DNA from: an uncultured Clostridia bacterium
GTDB lineage: Bacteria > Bacillota > Clostridia > Christensenellales > CALVMC01
Reading direction: 5' to 3'
NCBI GenBank assembly: GCA_944342015.1
Contig: CALVMC010000001.1
Location: forward strand, 62,001 to 126,000
Length of the DNA stretch: 64,000 bases
The notes beneath the pieces are model-generated. The model saw only the letters and a program-made list of their open reading frames with translations, was not told the DNA's origin and did not search any database. Shown in pieces: positions 42,676-52,187 of this stretch; position 1 is the first letter of the stretch; every line of letters begins with the position of its first letter. A program made the position numbers and the translations under genes.

Positions 42676-43212
42676 ATGGTTGAAACAGGAACTGTAAAAA
42701 AAATCGATAAAAAAAACAGGGCGGTCGTGGAATTTCCGCGAAAGTCCGCTTGCGATAAATGCGGTATGTGCGTAGTAAGAAAAGGAAGTATGACCGTAAG
42801 CGTTACTATCGATAATAAACTCAATGCAAAGGCAGGAGACAGAGTAAATGTGGAAATGGGAGACAGATTTGTACTTACGGCGTCATTTATAGTTTATGTT
42901 ATCCCTTTAATACTCGTAGCGGTAGGAATTCTTGCATTTATGTCTTTGGGAGAAATCGCTCAGATAATTGCAGCCGTTTCAATGCTTGTTTTGGGATTTG
43001 TTATCGCTTATCTTCTCGATAAGTTCGTAATATCGAAGAAAAAGGGCTTTAAGCCTGAAATGATTTCAATTCTGTCGGCTACGGAGACGGAAAAAAATCC
43101 CGATATAAAAAAAGATATCCAACAGAATATTGAAATTTCAGACGAAATTGTTCAAATTAACAATACCGAAAATTTGAGTTTAAGCAACGAAGACACAGAA
43201 AAAAACAGATAG
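42676..43212 (+). CDS. RseC/MucC-family membrane protein
   Basis: 178 residues. N-terminal soluble part with a four-cysteine motif CDKCGMC plus upstream residues, then two transmembrane helices (ASFIVYVIPLILVAVGILAF and IIAAVSMLVLGFVIAYLL) and a polar, Asn/Glu-rich tail. This is the RseC/MucC (SoxR-reducing system) architecture, in Clostridia usually near Rnf complexes or redox genes. Here thioredoxin follows 28 bases later; no rnf genes are in view. Function in this organism is unknown; a membrane redox role is plausible. Confidence 0.8.
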   Translation: MVETGTVKKIDKKNRAVVEFPRKSACDKCGMCVVRKGSMTVSVTIDNKLNAKAGDRVNVEMGDRFVLTASFIVYVIPLILVAVGILAFMSLGEIAQIIAAVSMLVLGFVIAYLLDKFVISKKKGFKPEMISILSATETEKNPDIKKDIQQNIEISDEIVQINNTENLSLSNEDTEKNR

Positions 43213-43240
43213 AAAAAATGATTATTTTAAGGAGGATTTT

Positions 43241-43561
43241 ATGGCAAAGGCAACGGAACTCACTAACGAAAATTTTTCCGAAACCGTAAACGGCTCAAAT
43301 CTTACCGTTGTTGATTTTTGGGCTGAATGGTGCGGACCGTGTAAACTTATGGCGCCTATAATAGAGCAGCTTGCCAAAGATTATGAGGGACGAGTTAATA
43401 TCTGTAAACTTAATATAGACGAATATGAAAATATCGCTCAGGATTACGATATTATGAGTATTCCTACCGTTTGCATGTTCAAAAACGGCAAAATAGTGGA
43501 GAAAGTAGTAGGTTTAAGACAAAAAAACGTTCTGGAAAATCTTATTACAAAAAATTTATAA
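43241..43561 (+). CDS. trxA: Thioredoxin
   Basis: Classical thioredoxin, 106 residues, active site WAEWCGPCK, cis-proline region SIPTVCMFKNGK. Reduces protein disulphides in the cytoplasm. Very strong ribosome site (AAGGAGG). Followed by glyA after 24 bases. Confidence 0.97.
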   Translation: MAKATELTNENFSETVNGSNLTVVDFWAEWCGPCKLMAPIIEQLAKDYEGRVNICKLNIDEYENIAQDYDIMSIPTVCMFKNGKIVEKVVGLRQKNVLENLITKNL

Positions 43562-43585
43562 TAATTTTTAAAAGAGGATAAATTT

Positions 43586-44842
43586 ATGGTAGATTTAAGC
43601 ATAATTAAAAAAACTGACGAAGCACTTTACGACGCAATGGTTTTGGAACTTAAAAGACAACAAAACAATGTTGAGCTTATTGCAAGCGAGAACTTTGTAA
43701 GTCCCGCCGTTATGGCGGCAGCCGGTTCTTTTTTGACAAACAAATATGCCGAGGGATATCCCGAAAAAAGATATTACGGCGGTTGCGAGTATGTCGATAT
43801 AGTCGAAAAACTTGCAATAGACAGAGCGAAAGAACTCTTTGGCGCAGACCATGCCAATGTTCAACCTCACAGCGGAGCCAACGCTAACTTTGCCGCTTAT
43901 TTTGCCCTTTTAAAACCGGGCGATACCATTATGGGTATGAATCTTGCGCACGGCGGACATTTAACGCACGGTAGCCCCGTAAATGTTTCGGGTAAATATT
44001 TCAACATTGTTCCTTACGGTGTAAGCAAGGAAAAAAATTCTACCATTGATTACGAAGAAGTAGAAAAAATAGCCAAGGAATGCAAACCTGCTCTTATTGT
44101 TTGCGGAGCAAGCGCATATCCGAGAAAACTTGATTTTAAAAAATTCAAGGAAATTGCCGATAAAGTAGGCGCTAAACTTATGGTCGATATGGCGCATATT
44201 GCAGGACTTGTTGCAGCAGGTCTTCATCAGAATCCCGTTCCTTATGCCGATATCGTTACATCTACTACTCATAAAACATTAAGAGGTCCGAGGGGCGGTC
44301 TTATTTTGTGCAAGCAGGAATATGCGGCTGCCGTCGATAAAGCGGTTTTCCCGGGCACTCAGGGAGGACCTCTTATGCATATTATCGCAGCAAAAGCAGT
44401 GGCTTTTAAAGAAGCTCAGTCAGAAGAGTTCAGGTCTTATCAAAAGCAGATTGTGAAAAATGCCGAAGTCCTTTCAAAAGCTCTTTTAAAAAACGGTATA
44501 GATATAGTTTCGGGCGGTACGGATAACCATTTAATGCTTATCGATCTTACCGCTAAAAATCTTACCGGAAAGGAAATCGAAGGGCTTTTGGATAAAGCGC
44601 ATATTACCGTAAATAAAAACGCTATTCCTTTCGATACTCAAAAACCTTTTGTTACTTCGGGTATAAGAATAGGAACTCCGAGCGTAACTGCAAGAGGAAT
44701 GAAAGAAGAAGATATGCAGGTTATTGCAGATTGCATTTCTCAGATTATTTATCAAGGAGAAAATGCGATAGGCAGCGTATCTGAAAAAGTTTCTGCACTT
44801 TGTAAAAAATATCCTTTGTATGATAAGGATGTATCGTTTTAA
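43586..44842 (+). CDS. glyA: Serine hydroxymethyltransferase GlyA
   Basis: PLP enzyme interconverting serine + THF and glycine + methylene-THF, the main one-carbon source for metF, trmFO and purine synthesis. 418 residues: [56 protein letters not shown] lysine in [14 protein letters not shown] and [20 protein letters not shown] before the ATG. Confidence 0.98.
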   Translation: MVDLSIIKKTDEALYDAMVLELKRQQNNVELIASENFVSPAVMAAAGSFLTNKYAEGYPEKRYYGGCEYVDIVEKLAIDRAKELFGADHANVQPHSGANANFAAYFALLKPGDTIMGMNLAHGGHLTHGSPVNVSGKYFNIVPYGVSKEKNSTIDYEEVEKIAKECKPALIVCGASAYPRKLDFKKFKEIADKVGAKLMVDMAHIAGLVAAGLHQNPVPYADIVTSTTHKTLRGPRGGLILCKQEYAAAVDKAVFPGTQGGPLMHIIAAKAVAFKEAQSEEFRSYQKQIVKNAEVLSKALLKNGIDIVSGGTDNHLMLIDLTAKNLTGKEIEGLLDKAHITVNKNAIPFDTQKPFVTSGIRIGTPSVTARGMKEEDMQVIADCISQIIYQGENAIGSVSEKVSALCKKYPLYDKDVSF

Positions 44843-44845
44843 TAA

Positions 44846-45793
44846 ATGATAAGAGCTTGGGAACTGTCTAATATACTGAAAGATAACAGAAAGGGTTTGT
44901 ATTTTTTATACGGCGATGATTTTTATGTTAAAAAACATGCCGTAAAAGAAATTACTTCGGTTATTTTGAATAAAGAACTGAATTTCAGAATTTTCGAAGA
45001 AGACTTCGATTTGACGGAAATTATCGACGCAGTCGCCGTTTATCCTATTTTCGACGAGTTCAGGGCAGTTCTCATTCGTTCAGATAAAATAAACAACGAT
45101 AAGTTAAATAAAATTCTTTCCAATTGTTCGGATAAAACAATACTAATAATTTCCTGTCAAAAAAATGACGGTTTTAAAAATTTGCCTTCCGATACCGTAG
45201 AAATAGATTGTTCCAGGGCAGATGAGAGAAGCGCACATACCTTCGTTAAAAACTCATTCGAATCGGACGGTTATATTTGCGACAGCGATACTATAAATCT
45301 GATAGTAAAAAAATGCGGTTCATACATAGGAAAGATAAATAACGAAATAATAAAATTAAAGGCTTATTTTTTTGACAACAAAAAAATCAATCCGCTGCTT
45401 TTAGACGAAGTGGTAAATGCGGAAACCGATTATGAAGTATTCGAATTGTCAAAAGCTTTGCTTTCAAAAGATACTAAAAAGATAAGCGATGTCAAAAGCA
45501 GGCTTTTATCGGACGGAAAATCTCCTTCCGCTCTTCTGGGGCTTATAACGGCTCAATTCAGAAGAATGTTGCATTCTGTAATTTCCGATATGTCATTGAG
45601 CGAGATTGCCTCAAAACTTAATGTAAAAGTTTATGCTGTTGAAATGGCAATGAAAGAAGGGAAAAAAATGTCTCAAATAAAATTAAAAAAAATAGTGGAT
45701 TATTTGCAGAATTGCGAGTACAGATTTAAAAAAGGCGAAATAAGCGATATAAACGCACTGGAATCTGCAATAGACTTTGTAACTTTCGGTTAA
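44846..45793 (+). CDS. holA: DNA polymerase III delta subunit HolA
   Basis: Clamp-loader delta subunit. 315 residues: YFLYGDDFYVKKHAVKEIT at the N-terminus (degenerate P-loop region of HolA), NEIIKLKAYF, DYEVFELSKALLSKD, and the C-terminal collar domain with LLGLITAQFRRMLH and ALESAIDF. Starts 3 bases after the glyA stop with a weak ribosome site, so probably translated by re-initiation. rpsT, its common neighbour, is absent. Confidence 0.9.
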   Translation: MIRAWELSNILKDNRKGLYFLYGDDFYVKKHAVKEITSVILNKELNFRIFEEDFDLTEIIDAVAVYPIFDEFRAVLIRSDKINNDKLNKILSNCSDKTILIISCQKNDGFKNLPSDTVEIDCSRADERSAHTFVKNSFESDGYICDSDTINLIVKKCGSYIGKINNEIIKLKAYFFDNKKINPLLLDEVVNAETDYEVFELSKALLSKDTKKISDVKSRLLSDGKSPSALLGLITAQFRRMLHSVISDMSLSEIASKLNVKVYAVEMAMKEGKKMSQIKLKKIVDYLQNCEYRFKKGEISDINALESAIDFVTFG

Positions 45794-45823
45794 TTAATCT
45801 ATTAACGGGAAAAGAGGTGAGTT

Positions 45824-46426
45824 ATGAATAAAATTTTTTCAACAGAAAATTATAGTCAAAACAAAACTTATAATATTGTTTTGATGGTATTTCTTTTTTT
45901 AACTTATATGTATTCCTGTTATTACGGTTTGACTTTGACATTCGCTCTTATGCCGTATATGGGTTTTGCTATTACGGAAAGTTATGCCGCAACGGTGTTT
46001 TGGTTCGGACTTATTATCACTGCCGCAATAGCGCTGTTGCTTTTCGAATTTTTTCTCAAATTATCCTATAATTATTTAAGAAGGATATACGCAGGTCGGA
46101 TTTTCAAAGAAAACAGACCTACCGGCGGTAGCGGCGCTTTTATGGCAAAATTTCCAGAATATCCTATTACTGCTCACGATTACAAATTCTGGGCAAGAGT
46201 ATTTTTTATAATTTTAAATATTGTTATAGGAAGTTTTAATTTTCTTCCTTTATATATGCCGGTAATAAGCAGTTTTTATATTGTAATTAAATTATTAATA
46301 AAATTAGTCGTATTAGGTTTATTGGTTTTATTTTATCTTAAAAAATTTTGTAAACCTCAAAATCGGGCAACTGTTATGGCAACATTTCAATTACCGCTTA
46401 TACTAGTTGTAATTTTCGTATTTTAA
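45824..46426 (+). CDS. Hypothetical polytopic membrane protein
   Basis: 200 residues, four clear transmembrane segments (about 18-42, 55-80, 120-145, 150-175) and a hydrophobic C-terminus ending LPLILVVIFVF. A loop between helices 2 and 3 is polar with RPTGGSGAFMAKFPEYPITAHD. No family recognised. Strong RBS (AGAGGTGAG). It precedes the M28 peptidase gene by 11 bases, so the two are probably co-transcribed. Confidence 0.7.
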   Translation: MNKIFSTENYSQNKTYNIVLMVFLFLTYMYSCYYGLTLTFALMPYMGFAITESYAATVFWFGLIITAAIALLLFEFFLKLSYNYLRRIYAGRIFKENRPTGGSGAFMAKFPEYPITAHDYKFWARVFFIILNIVIGSFNFLPLYMPVISSFYIVIKLLIKLVVLGLLVLFYLKKFCKPQNRATVMATFQLPLILVVIFVF

Positions 46427-46437
46427 AGGAGGACAGT

Positions 46438-47760
46438 ATGAATAAAATATTTATAAAATTTATTTCTTTTGCCCTCGCTGTAACCTTTCTGTTTTGTTGC
46501 ATTTTTGTATTGTTTTCGGTAAAAAACGATTTTGCGCTGGCCGAAGATTTAACGGCTTATAATTATCTGGTTAACTTTTTAGAAAACTGCCCCGAAAGAG
46601 AAGCGGGAAGCGAAGGTTGTAAATCGGCTTCCGATTATCTTTCCTCCCGTTTTATTGATCTGGGACTTCAAAAAAAAGGCGATTCATACAAACAGGAAGT
46701 AAAGTATATAGGTGAAGACGGAACCGTCATTACAGATTATAATGTTATCGGAATAAAAAAGGGAACGGAAAACAACGGACATAAAGTTATAATCGGAGCG
46801 CATTACGATAATTACACATATGAAGGCTATGAAGAGAAAAGCGAAGGCGCTTACGATAACGGAACAGGAGTTGCGGCTCTTCTTGCAATAGCGGATAAAA
46901 TAAAAAATATATCTTTCGATTTCGATATCGAGTTTGTTTTCTATGCGGCGGAAGAATTAGGTCTTTACGGCAGCAACGAATATCTGAAAAGTTTATCTGA
47001 ACAAGAAAAAAGCGGTATTCTGCTTTCCGTAAATCTCGATTCGGTGGCAGGAGGAGATTATACCTACATTTACGCAGACGAGGTTGAAAGACTTCATTTG
47101 GACTATTTCAGAAAAATTATCGATCTTCAAAAGTTTAATGTAAATATTTTGGACGGGAAGAAAAATATTATCACTTTGGAAAACGAACTTGCCGATCTGT
47201 CATATTATCATTACGGAATTATGAGCGATAATGCTGTATTCGTTAAAGAAGGAATAAACAGTATAAGTATTTTCAGTGCAAATCTCGAATCTTTTTACGG
47301 GCTAAGCACCGAAGTTGAAAATAAAACGGAAATTATGCATACTCCCAGCGATAACCTCGGTTACCTTATAGAAAACATAGGTATGGAAAAATTAAATTCA
47401 GATCTGAATACGGCTGTCAATCTCGTGATTTACGGAATTACAGGGGAGTATTTTGAAAACGAAATGATAAAGTCTTCTGAAAATTATTACGATTACGGTA
47501 TACTTTTCAATAATTATTTTATTTACGGAATGTATGCTCTTGTTCTTGTTTTGGGTATTGCGATATTCTTTTCAGTTTATTATAAACTTAAAAAAGAACA
47601 GGACGCTTTGCCAAAAGAAGAAAATGAGTTTAAACAGGTAAATCTCGACGAAATTTTTTCAGACGGAAATAATTTTAAGGTTTTTGACGATTTTGAAAAA
47701 AACGATAATTCAAAAGGTAGTAACAAAAATGACGATAATCCTTTCGATGAATTTAAATAA
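46438..47760 (+). CDS. Membrane-anchored M28-family metallopeptidase
   Basis: 440 residues. N-terminal signal or anchor helix (FALAVTFLFCCIFVLFS), then an M28 di-zinc peptidase domain (about 35-320). Expected ligands are visible: His in GAHYDN near 121, Asp in AYDNGTG near 139, catalytic/ligand Glu pair in AAEELGLYGS near 171, Asp in NLDSVAGG near 201 and His in MHTPSDN near 301. A C-terminal transmembrane helix (about 363-383) and an acidic tail follow, so the catalytic domain should face outside between two anchors. Probable surface aminopeptidase; substrate unknown. Confidence 0.88.
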   Translation: MNKIFIKFISFALAVTFLFCCIFVLFSVKNDFALAEDLTAYNYLVNFLENCPEREAGSEGCKSASDYLSSRFIDLGLQKKGDSYKQEVKYIGEDGTVITDYNVIGIKKGTENNGHKVIIGAHYDNYTYEGYEEKSEGAYDNGTGVAALLAIADKIKNISFDFDIEFVFYAAEELGLYGSNEYLKSLSEQEKSGILLSVNLDSVAGGDYTYIYADEVERLHLDYFRKIIDLQKFNVNILDGKKNIITLENELADLSYYHYGIMSDNAVFVKEGINSISIFSANLESFYGLSTEVENKTEIMHTPSDNLGYLIENIGMEKLNSDLNTAVNLVIYGITGEYFENEMIKSSENYYDYGILFNNYFIYGMYALVLVLGIAIFFSVYYKLKKEQDALPKEENEFKQVNLDEIFSDGNNFKVFDDFEKNDNSKGSNKNDDNPFDEFK

Positions 47761-47819
47761 GGTTTAAATTTGCTTTTCTTTTTTTCAAATATGTTATAAA
47801 ATATAAAAGGAGGAAAAAT

Positions 47820-48647
47820 ATGAATGACTTTATAGGCGCCGGTAATTATTGGTCACTTGCAATAGATATACTTTTATTGGTTGTTCTTATGTTTTTTATG
47901 TTCAAGTTCTTTGTAAGCAAAAACAATTTATTGGTTGCTGTTTTCCTTCTTGTTTATATTCTGGTCGTAATTACTTTCGATGTTTTATTCAGATTGTTCG
48001 GAATATTCTTTTACACAAATAAAATTTTAAGTATTTTTAATATTTTCTTGATAGTAGCATGTTGCGTTGCTTATCAGCAGGATTTAAAAGCTTTGTTTAA
48101 CAGAATAGGAAAATGGGTGAATAAAGACAATCATCTGAGCATATTTTCCAGCACGGAAGACGAACTTAAAAATTCGGCAGCCGAAATTGTTAAAGCTTGC
48201 CAGATTATGGCAAAAAACAATATAGGCGCTTTAATACTTATTGTTCCGAAAACCGTTCCCGAACATATTATCGAAACGGGAACCGTTCTTAATGCGGTAG
48301 TTTCGTCTCAGCTTCTCGAAAGCATATTTATAACTAAAACGCCTCTCCATGACGGAGCAGTTATAATTAAAGGCGATACCGTTCTTGCAGCAGGTTGCTT
48401 TTTGCCTCTTTCACAGGCTAATTCGATTTCAAAAGAGTTAGGAACACGCCACAGAGCGGCAATAGGTATTACCGAAGAAAGCGATGTTCTTGCTATTATA
48501 GTCAGTGAAGAAACAGGTATTATAAGTACCGTTCATAACGGTGAAATCAAGCGGTATGTAACTCCCGAAAAACTTACGGAAGCTATCGAAGTTGCGTACG
48601 GCCTTTCCTCGGACAGTAAAGATTCCAAATTTAAAAATTTAATATAA
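47820..48647 (+). CDS. cdaA: Diadenylate cyclase CdaA
   Basis: Makes c-di-AMP, controlling potassium and osmotic homeostasis. 275 residues: three N-terminal transmembrane helices (about 12-85), a short linker, and the DAC domain with catalytic HDGAVII near 177-183 and RHRAA near 210. GGAGG ribosome site. The usual operon partners cdaR and glmM are absent; the neighbours are an M28 peptidase and a DUF1015 gene. Confidence 0.95.
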   Translation: MNDFIGAGNYWSLAIDILLLVVLMFFMFKFFVSKNNLLVAVFLLVYILVVITFDVLFRLFGIFFYTNKILSIFNIFLIVACCVAYQQDLKALFNRIGKWVNKDNHLSIFSSTEDELKNSAAEIVKACQIMAKNNIGALILIVPKTVPEHIIETGTVLNAVVSSQLLESIFITKTPLHDGAVIIKGDTVLAAGCFLPLSQANSISKELGTRHRAAIGITEESDVLAIIVSEETGIISTVHNGEIKRYVTPEKLTEAIEVAYGLSSDSKDSKFKNLI

Positions 48648-48658
48648 GGAGCAATTAA

Positions 48659-49879
48659 ATGAATTGCATCAAAGCCGTTGACATTTTGTTGCCTAAAAAA
48701 AAGTATGACCTTTCGTTATGGTCCGTTATTGCCTGCGACCAGTTTACTTCTCAGCCCGATTATTGGCAAAGCGTTGAAGAAATAACGAAAAATGCAGTAA
48801 GCACATATCATATAGTATATCCTGAAATTTATATAGGGCAGAATGAACAGGAGCGCATCGAAAGTATTAATTCTACCATGGAAAACTATCTTAACAAGAG
48901 GGTTTTCAGAACAATCGATAGGTCTTTTATTCTTACCGAGCGTACGACAAGAGAAGGGGTAAGAGCAGGTCTAATTATCGGTATAGATTTGGAAGATTAC
49001 GAATTCGAACCTGATAACGATGCTTTGATTAAGGCTACGGAAGCAACGGTAAAAGAAAGGATTCCGGTAAGAGTTAACATAAGAAAAAACGCTCCTTTGG
49101 AGCTTCCTCATATTATGCTTCTTATGGACGACAGAACTTGTTCGGTAATAGAACCGCTTTTCGAAAACAGGAAAAAACTAAAAAAACTATATGATTTCAA
49201 TCTTATGAAAGACGGCGGGAATATTAAAGGATATCGGGTAAAAAAGACAAATGAAATAATAGAAAAAATTTACGCTTTACTCGACAGCAATGTACTTTAC
49301 GAAAAATATAAAAGCGATAAAAAATTTTTATTTGCGGTAGGCGACGGGAATCATTCTCTTGCAACGGCAAAAGCTTGTTGGGAGAATATAAAAACAGAAC
49401 TTTCCGAAGATGAAAAATTAAATCATCCTGCTCGTTTCGCTCTCGTGGAACTTGTAAATCTACACAGCGACGCTTTGAAGTTCAGTCCCATACACAGATC
49501 AATAACAGGGGCAGGAGAAGATTTTTTGGAAGGCCTTATGAAATTAGAAGGCAGCGCAAAAGGAGAAGTTTTATATCACGGCGTGCGTATGAGATTCAAA
49601 ATCCCCGAAAGTCCTTCGGAAGCCATAAAAGTTATTCAGGAATACATCGATGCTTATCTCGAAAAAAACCAAAATGCGAAAGTCGATTATATACACGGAG
49701 ACGAGTATCTTAAAGAAGTTACATTACAATCGGGCGGTATAGGAATTTATATGCCGACACTACCGAAAGACGAATTGTTCGATTATATTTTAAAACACGG
49801 AATTTTGCCGAGAAAATCTTTTTCTATGGGTGAGGCCGAAGATAAAAGATATTATCTCGAAAGCCGTGTTATTGTGTAG
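48659..49879 (+). CDS. DUF1015-family protein
   Basis: 406 residues matching the DUF1015 family: VIACDQFTSQPDYW near the N-terminus, RTTREGVRAGLIIG, LMDDRT, VGDGNHSLATAKACWE (the family's most conserved segment, usually DGxHR/H), and PIHRSITG. The family is widespread in anaerobes, sometimes next to serine-utilisation or D-3-phosphoglycerate genes, but its reaction is not established. AAGGAGC before the ATG. Confidence 0.85.
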   Translation: MNCIKAVDILLPKKKYDLSLWSVIACDQFTSQPDYWQSVEEITKNAVSTYHIVYPEIYIGQNEQERIESINSTMENYLNKRVFRTIDRSFILTERTTREGVRAGLIIGIDLEDYEFEPDNDALIKATEATVKERIPVRVNIRKNAPLELPHIMLLMDDRTCSVIEPLFENRKKLKKLYDFNLMKDGGNIKGYRVKKTNEIIEKIYALLDSNVLYEKYKSDKKFLFAVGDGNHSLATAKACWENIKTELSEDEKLNHPARFALVELVNLHSDALKFSPIHRSITGAGEDFLEGLMKLEGSAKGEVLYHGVRMRFKIPESPSEAIKVIQEYIDAYLEKNQNAKVDYIHGDEYLKEVTLQSGGIGIYMPTLPKDELFDYILKHGILPRKSFSMGEAEDKRYYLESRVIV

Positions 49880-49903
49880 TCGTTCAGATAAACGGAGGAA
49901 TCG

Positions 49904-51226
49904 ATGGATATTAAAGTTGTTAAATTCGGCGGGACTTCTATGGCCGATGCTGAATCCATTAAAAAAGTATGTAATATAATTAAAAGCGATAAACAAAGAA
50001 GATTTGTTGTAGTTTCCGCACCCGGTAAAAGAAGCGGTGACGATATTAAAGTTACCGATTTACTTTATTCTTGCGCTCACGAATTGCAGATAAGCGGAGA
50101 CATTTCGGAGTATTTCCAAAAAATAAAATCAAGATTTAAAAAAATTGTATCGGATTTGAAATTGAATTTCGATATCGATACCGTTCTCAACGAAGTCGAA
50201 AAGGGAATTTATGTAAACAGAACCATGGAATATGCAGCATCGAGGGGAGAATATCTTTCGGCAAGAATTCTAAGCGAATATTTAGGATATAATTTTATCG
50301 ATGCAAAGGACATAGTTTTTTTCAATGAAAAAGGACAGCTCGACGAAGAAAAAACAAATGCAAAAACCGCTGCCGTTTTATGCAATCTCGATAATGCGGT
50401 CGTTCCCGGATTTTACGGGGCAGATATTACGGGAACGGTTAAAACCTTTTCAAGAGGAGGTTCGGATGTAACCGGCGCAATTATCGCAAAAGCGGTAAAT
50501 GCTTCCGTTTATGAAAATTGGACTGATGTGAACGGTTTTATGTGTACCGACCCCCGTATCGTTAAAAATCCCAAAAGAATAGAAAAATTATCTTATAAGG
50601 AACTCAGAGAACTTTCCTATATGGGAGCTAACGTATTGCATCCCGAATCGATATTTCCGCTTAAATCAGCGGGTATTCCTATTAATATAAGAAATACTTT
50701 CGAACCTGAAAATTCAGGCACAATGATACTTCCCGAAATAAACGAAAAGGATAACGGAAGCCTGATTACGGGTATTGCAGGTAAGAAAAATTTCGCTTTG
50801 ATTTCCATAGAAAAATCAATGATGAACAGTGAATTGGGTTTTGCAAGAAAGGTTCTCACAATACTTGAAGAATATGAAATTTCTTTTGAACATATGCCGT
50901 CGGGAATCGATACTCTTTGCGTTATAGTAGCCGAGAGCGAGCTTATGGGCAAAAGCGATGCGGTAATTCAAAAGATTACTCATACCGTAAATCCCGACCA
51001 TATCGAACTTACTAACGGTATTGCTTTGATTGCCACTGTCGGACACGGTATGGCTTTCAAACCGGGTACTGCCGCAAAACTTTTCAAAGCTTTGTCTGAC
51101 GCAGATATCAATGTTAAAATGATCGATCAGGGAAGCAGCGAGCTTAACATAATTGTTGCTGTTGCCGACGTAGATTACGAAAAGGCTATCGAAGCAATTT
51201 ACAATCAGTTCTTTATGCAAAAATAA
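49904..51226 (+). CDS. Aspartokinase
   Basis: First step of the aspartate family (lysine, methionine, threonine). 440 residues: kinase domain with VKFGGTSMADAESIKKV, FSRGGSDVTGAIIA and YENWTDVNGFMCTDPRIV; C-terminal pair of ACT domains (about 300-440; LISIEKSMMNSELGFARKV, IATVGHGMAFKPGTAAKLF, NVKMIDQGSSELNI). It resembles the AKI/III-like group of Firmicutes. CGGAGG ribosome site. No lysine riboswitch precedes it, unlike asd-dapA-dapB at 56.9 kb. Which effector it senses cannot be told. Confidence 0.93.
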   Translation: MDIKVVKFGGTSMADAESIKKVCNIIKSDKQRRFVVVSAPGKRSGDDIKVTDLLYSCAHELQISGDISEYFQKIKSRFKKIVSDLKLNFDIDTVLNEVEKGIYVNRTMEYAASRGEYLSARILSEYLGYNFIDAKDIVFFNEKGQLDEEKTNAKTAAVLCNLDNAVVPGFYGADITGTVKTFSRGGSDVTGAIIAKAVNASVYENWTDVNGFMCTDPRIVKNPKRIEKLSYKELRELSYMGANVLHPESIFPLKSAGIPINIRNTFEPENSGTMILPEINEKDNGSLITGIAGKKNFALISIEKSMMNSELGFARKVLTILEEYEISFEHMPSGIDTLCVIVAESELMGKSDAVIQKITHTVNPDHIELTNGIALIATVGHGMAFKPGTAAKLFKALSDADINVKMIDQGSSELNIIVAVADVDYEKAIEAIYNQFFMQK

Positions 51227-51244
51227 TTTATTAACATTTATAAT

Positions 51245-51290
51245 AAGCCTTTCATATATTGACAGAAAAACTTATATGAGAGGCTTTTCT
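51245..51290 (+). terminator. Long hairpin between aspartokinase and murB
   Basis: Arms 51245-51258 and 51273-51286 pair over 14 bp with one G-T wobble around a 14-base loop, followed by TTCT. Probably the aspartokinase terminator; the right arm also contains GAGAGG, the only candidate ribosome site for murB. Confidence 0.6.
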
Positions 51291-52187
51291 ATGTCTTTTA
51301 AAGACAAAATTAAAAACTTGGAAAAAGACGGAATTTTCATAGAAAAAGGAAAGGACGCAAAAAAGATTACAGGCTTTAAAAGCGGCGGAATTATATCGTA
51401 TATTGCATATCCTAAAACAGAAGAACAAATAGCCCGAATAACTGATTTTTCATTAAAAATGACGGGAGAATGCAAAATAACGGGAAATTTAAGCAATACC
51501 TTGATTTCAGACCGTGGTTATGACGGTATTTTAATTAATACAAAAAAGATGGATTCCGTTGAAATTTACGGTGATAAAATCTCGGCGCAAGCCGGTGCGT
51601 CGCTCAGAAAAATTTCGGATATTGCGCTTAAATATGGATTAACCGGATTTGAGTTTGCTTCTAATATTCCGGGAACTTTGGGGGGTGCGGTTTGTATGAA
51701 TGCAGGTGCGTTCGGAACGGAAATGAAAGATATTCTTCAAAGTATCACAGTGCTTGATTGCCACGGAAAAATTTTTAAAGTTACCCCGAATGAATTAAAT
51801 ATGCGATACAGACACAGTCTTGTCGAAAAAAACAAATATACAGTTTTGAGTGCGGTAATTAATCTGAAAGAGGATAATATTTCCGAAATAAAAAAGAGAC
51901 TTTCAGATCTTACCAATCGCAGATATTCTACTCAGCCTAAAATGCCTTCGTTAGGTAGTGTGTTCAAAAAAAATAATGACAAAAGTGCAGGCTATTACAT
52001 TGACAAATCAGGTCTTAAAGGTTATGCTATAGGAAAGGCATCGGTTTCATCGGTTCATGCTAATTTTATAGTGAATACCGGCGGAGCGACTACAAGCGAT
52101 TATTTGTCGCTTACAGCTTTTCTGCAAGAAAAATTGTTTAAGGATTACGGTCTATTTTTTGAAAAAGAGGTAAAATACATTGAGTGA
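51291..52187 (+). CDS. murB: UDP-N-acetylenolpyruvoylglucosamine reductase MurB
   Basis: FAD enzyme completing UDP-MurNAc for peptidoglycan. About 298 residues from ATG 51291, which has AGAGG 7 bases upstream; ATG 51276 lies inside the preceding hairpin and has no ribosome site. Features: degenerate GSN loop as GNLSNTL, FEFASNIPGTLGGAVCMNAGAFG, MRYRHS (active-site Arg), SLGSVFKK (proton-donor Ser) and the C-terminal FEKEVKYI (Glu). Overlaps the PHP gene by 8 bases. Confidence 0.93.
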   Translation: MSFKDKIKNLEKDGIFIEKGKDAKKITGFKSGGIISYIAYPKTEEQIARITDFSLKMTGECKITGNLSNTLISDRGYDGILINTKKMDSVEIYGDKISAQAGASLRKISDIALKYGLTGFEFASNIPGTLGGAVCMNAGAFGTEMKDILQSITVLDCHGKIFKVTPNELNMRYRHSLVEKNKYTVLSAVINLKEDNISEIKKRLSDLTNRRYSTQPKMPSLGSVFKKNNDKSAGYYIDKSGLKGYAIGKASVSSVHANFIVNTGGATTSDYLSLTAFLQEKLFKDYGLFFEKEVKYIE

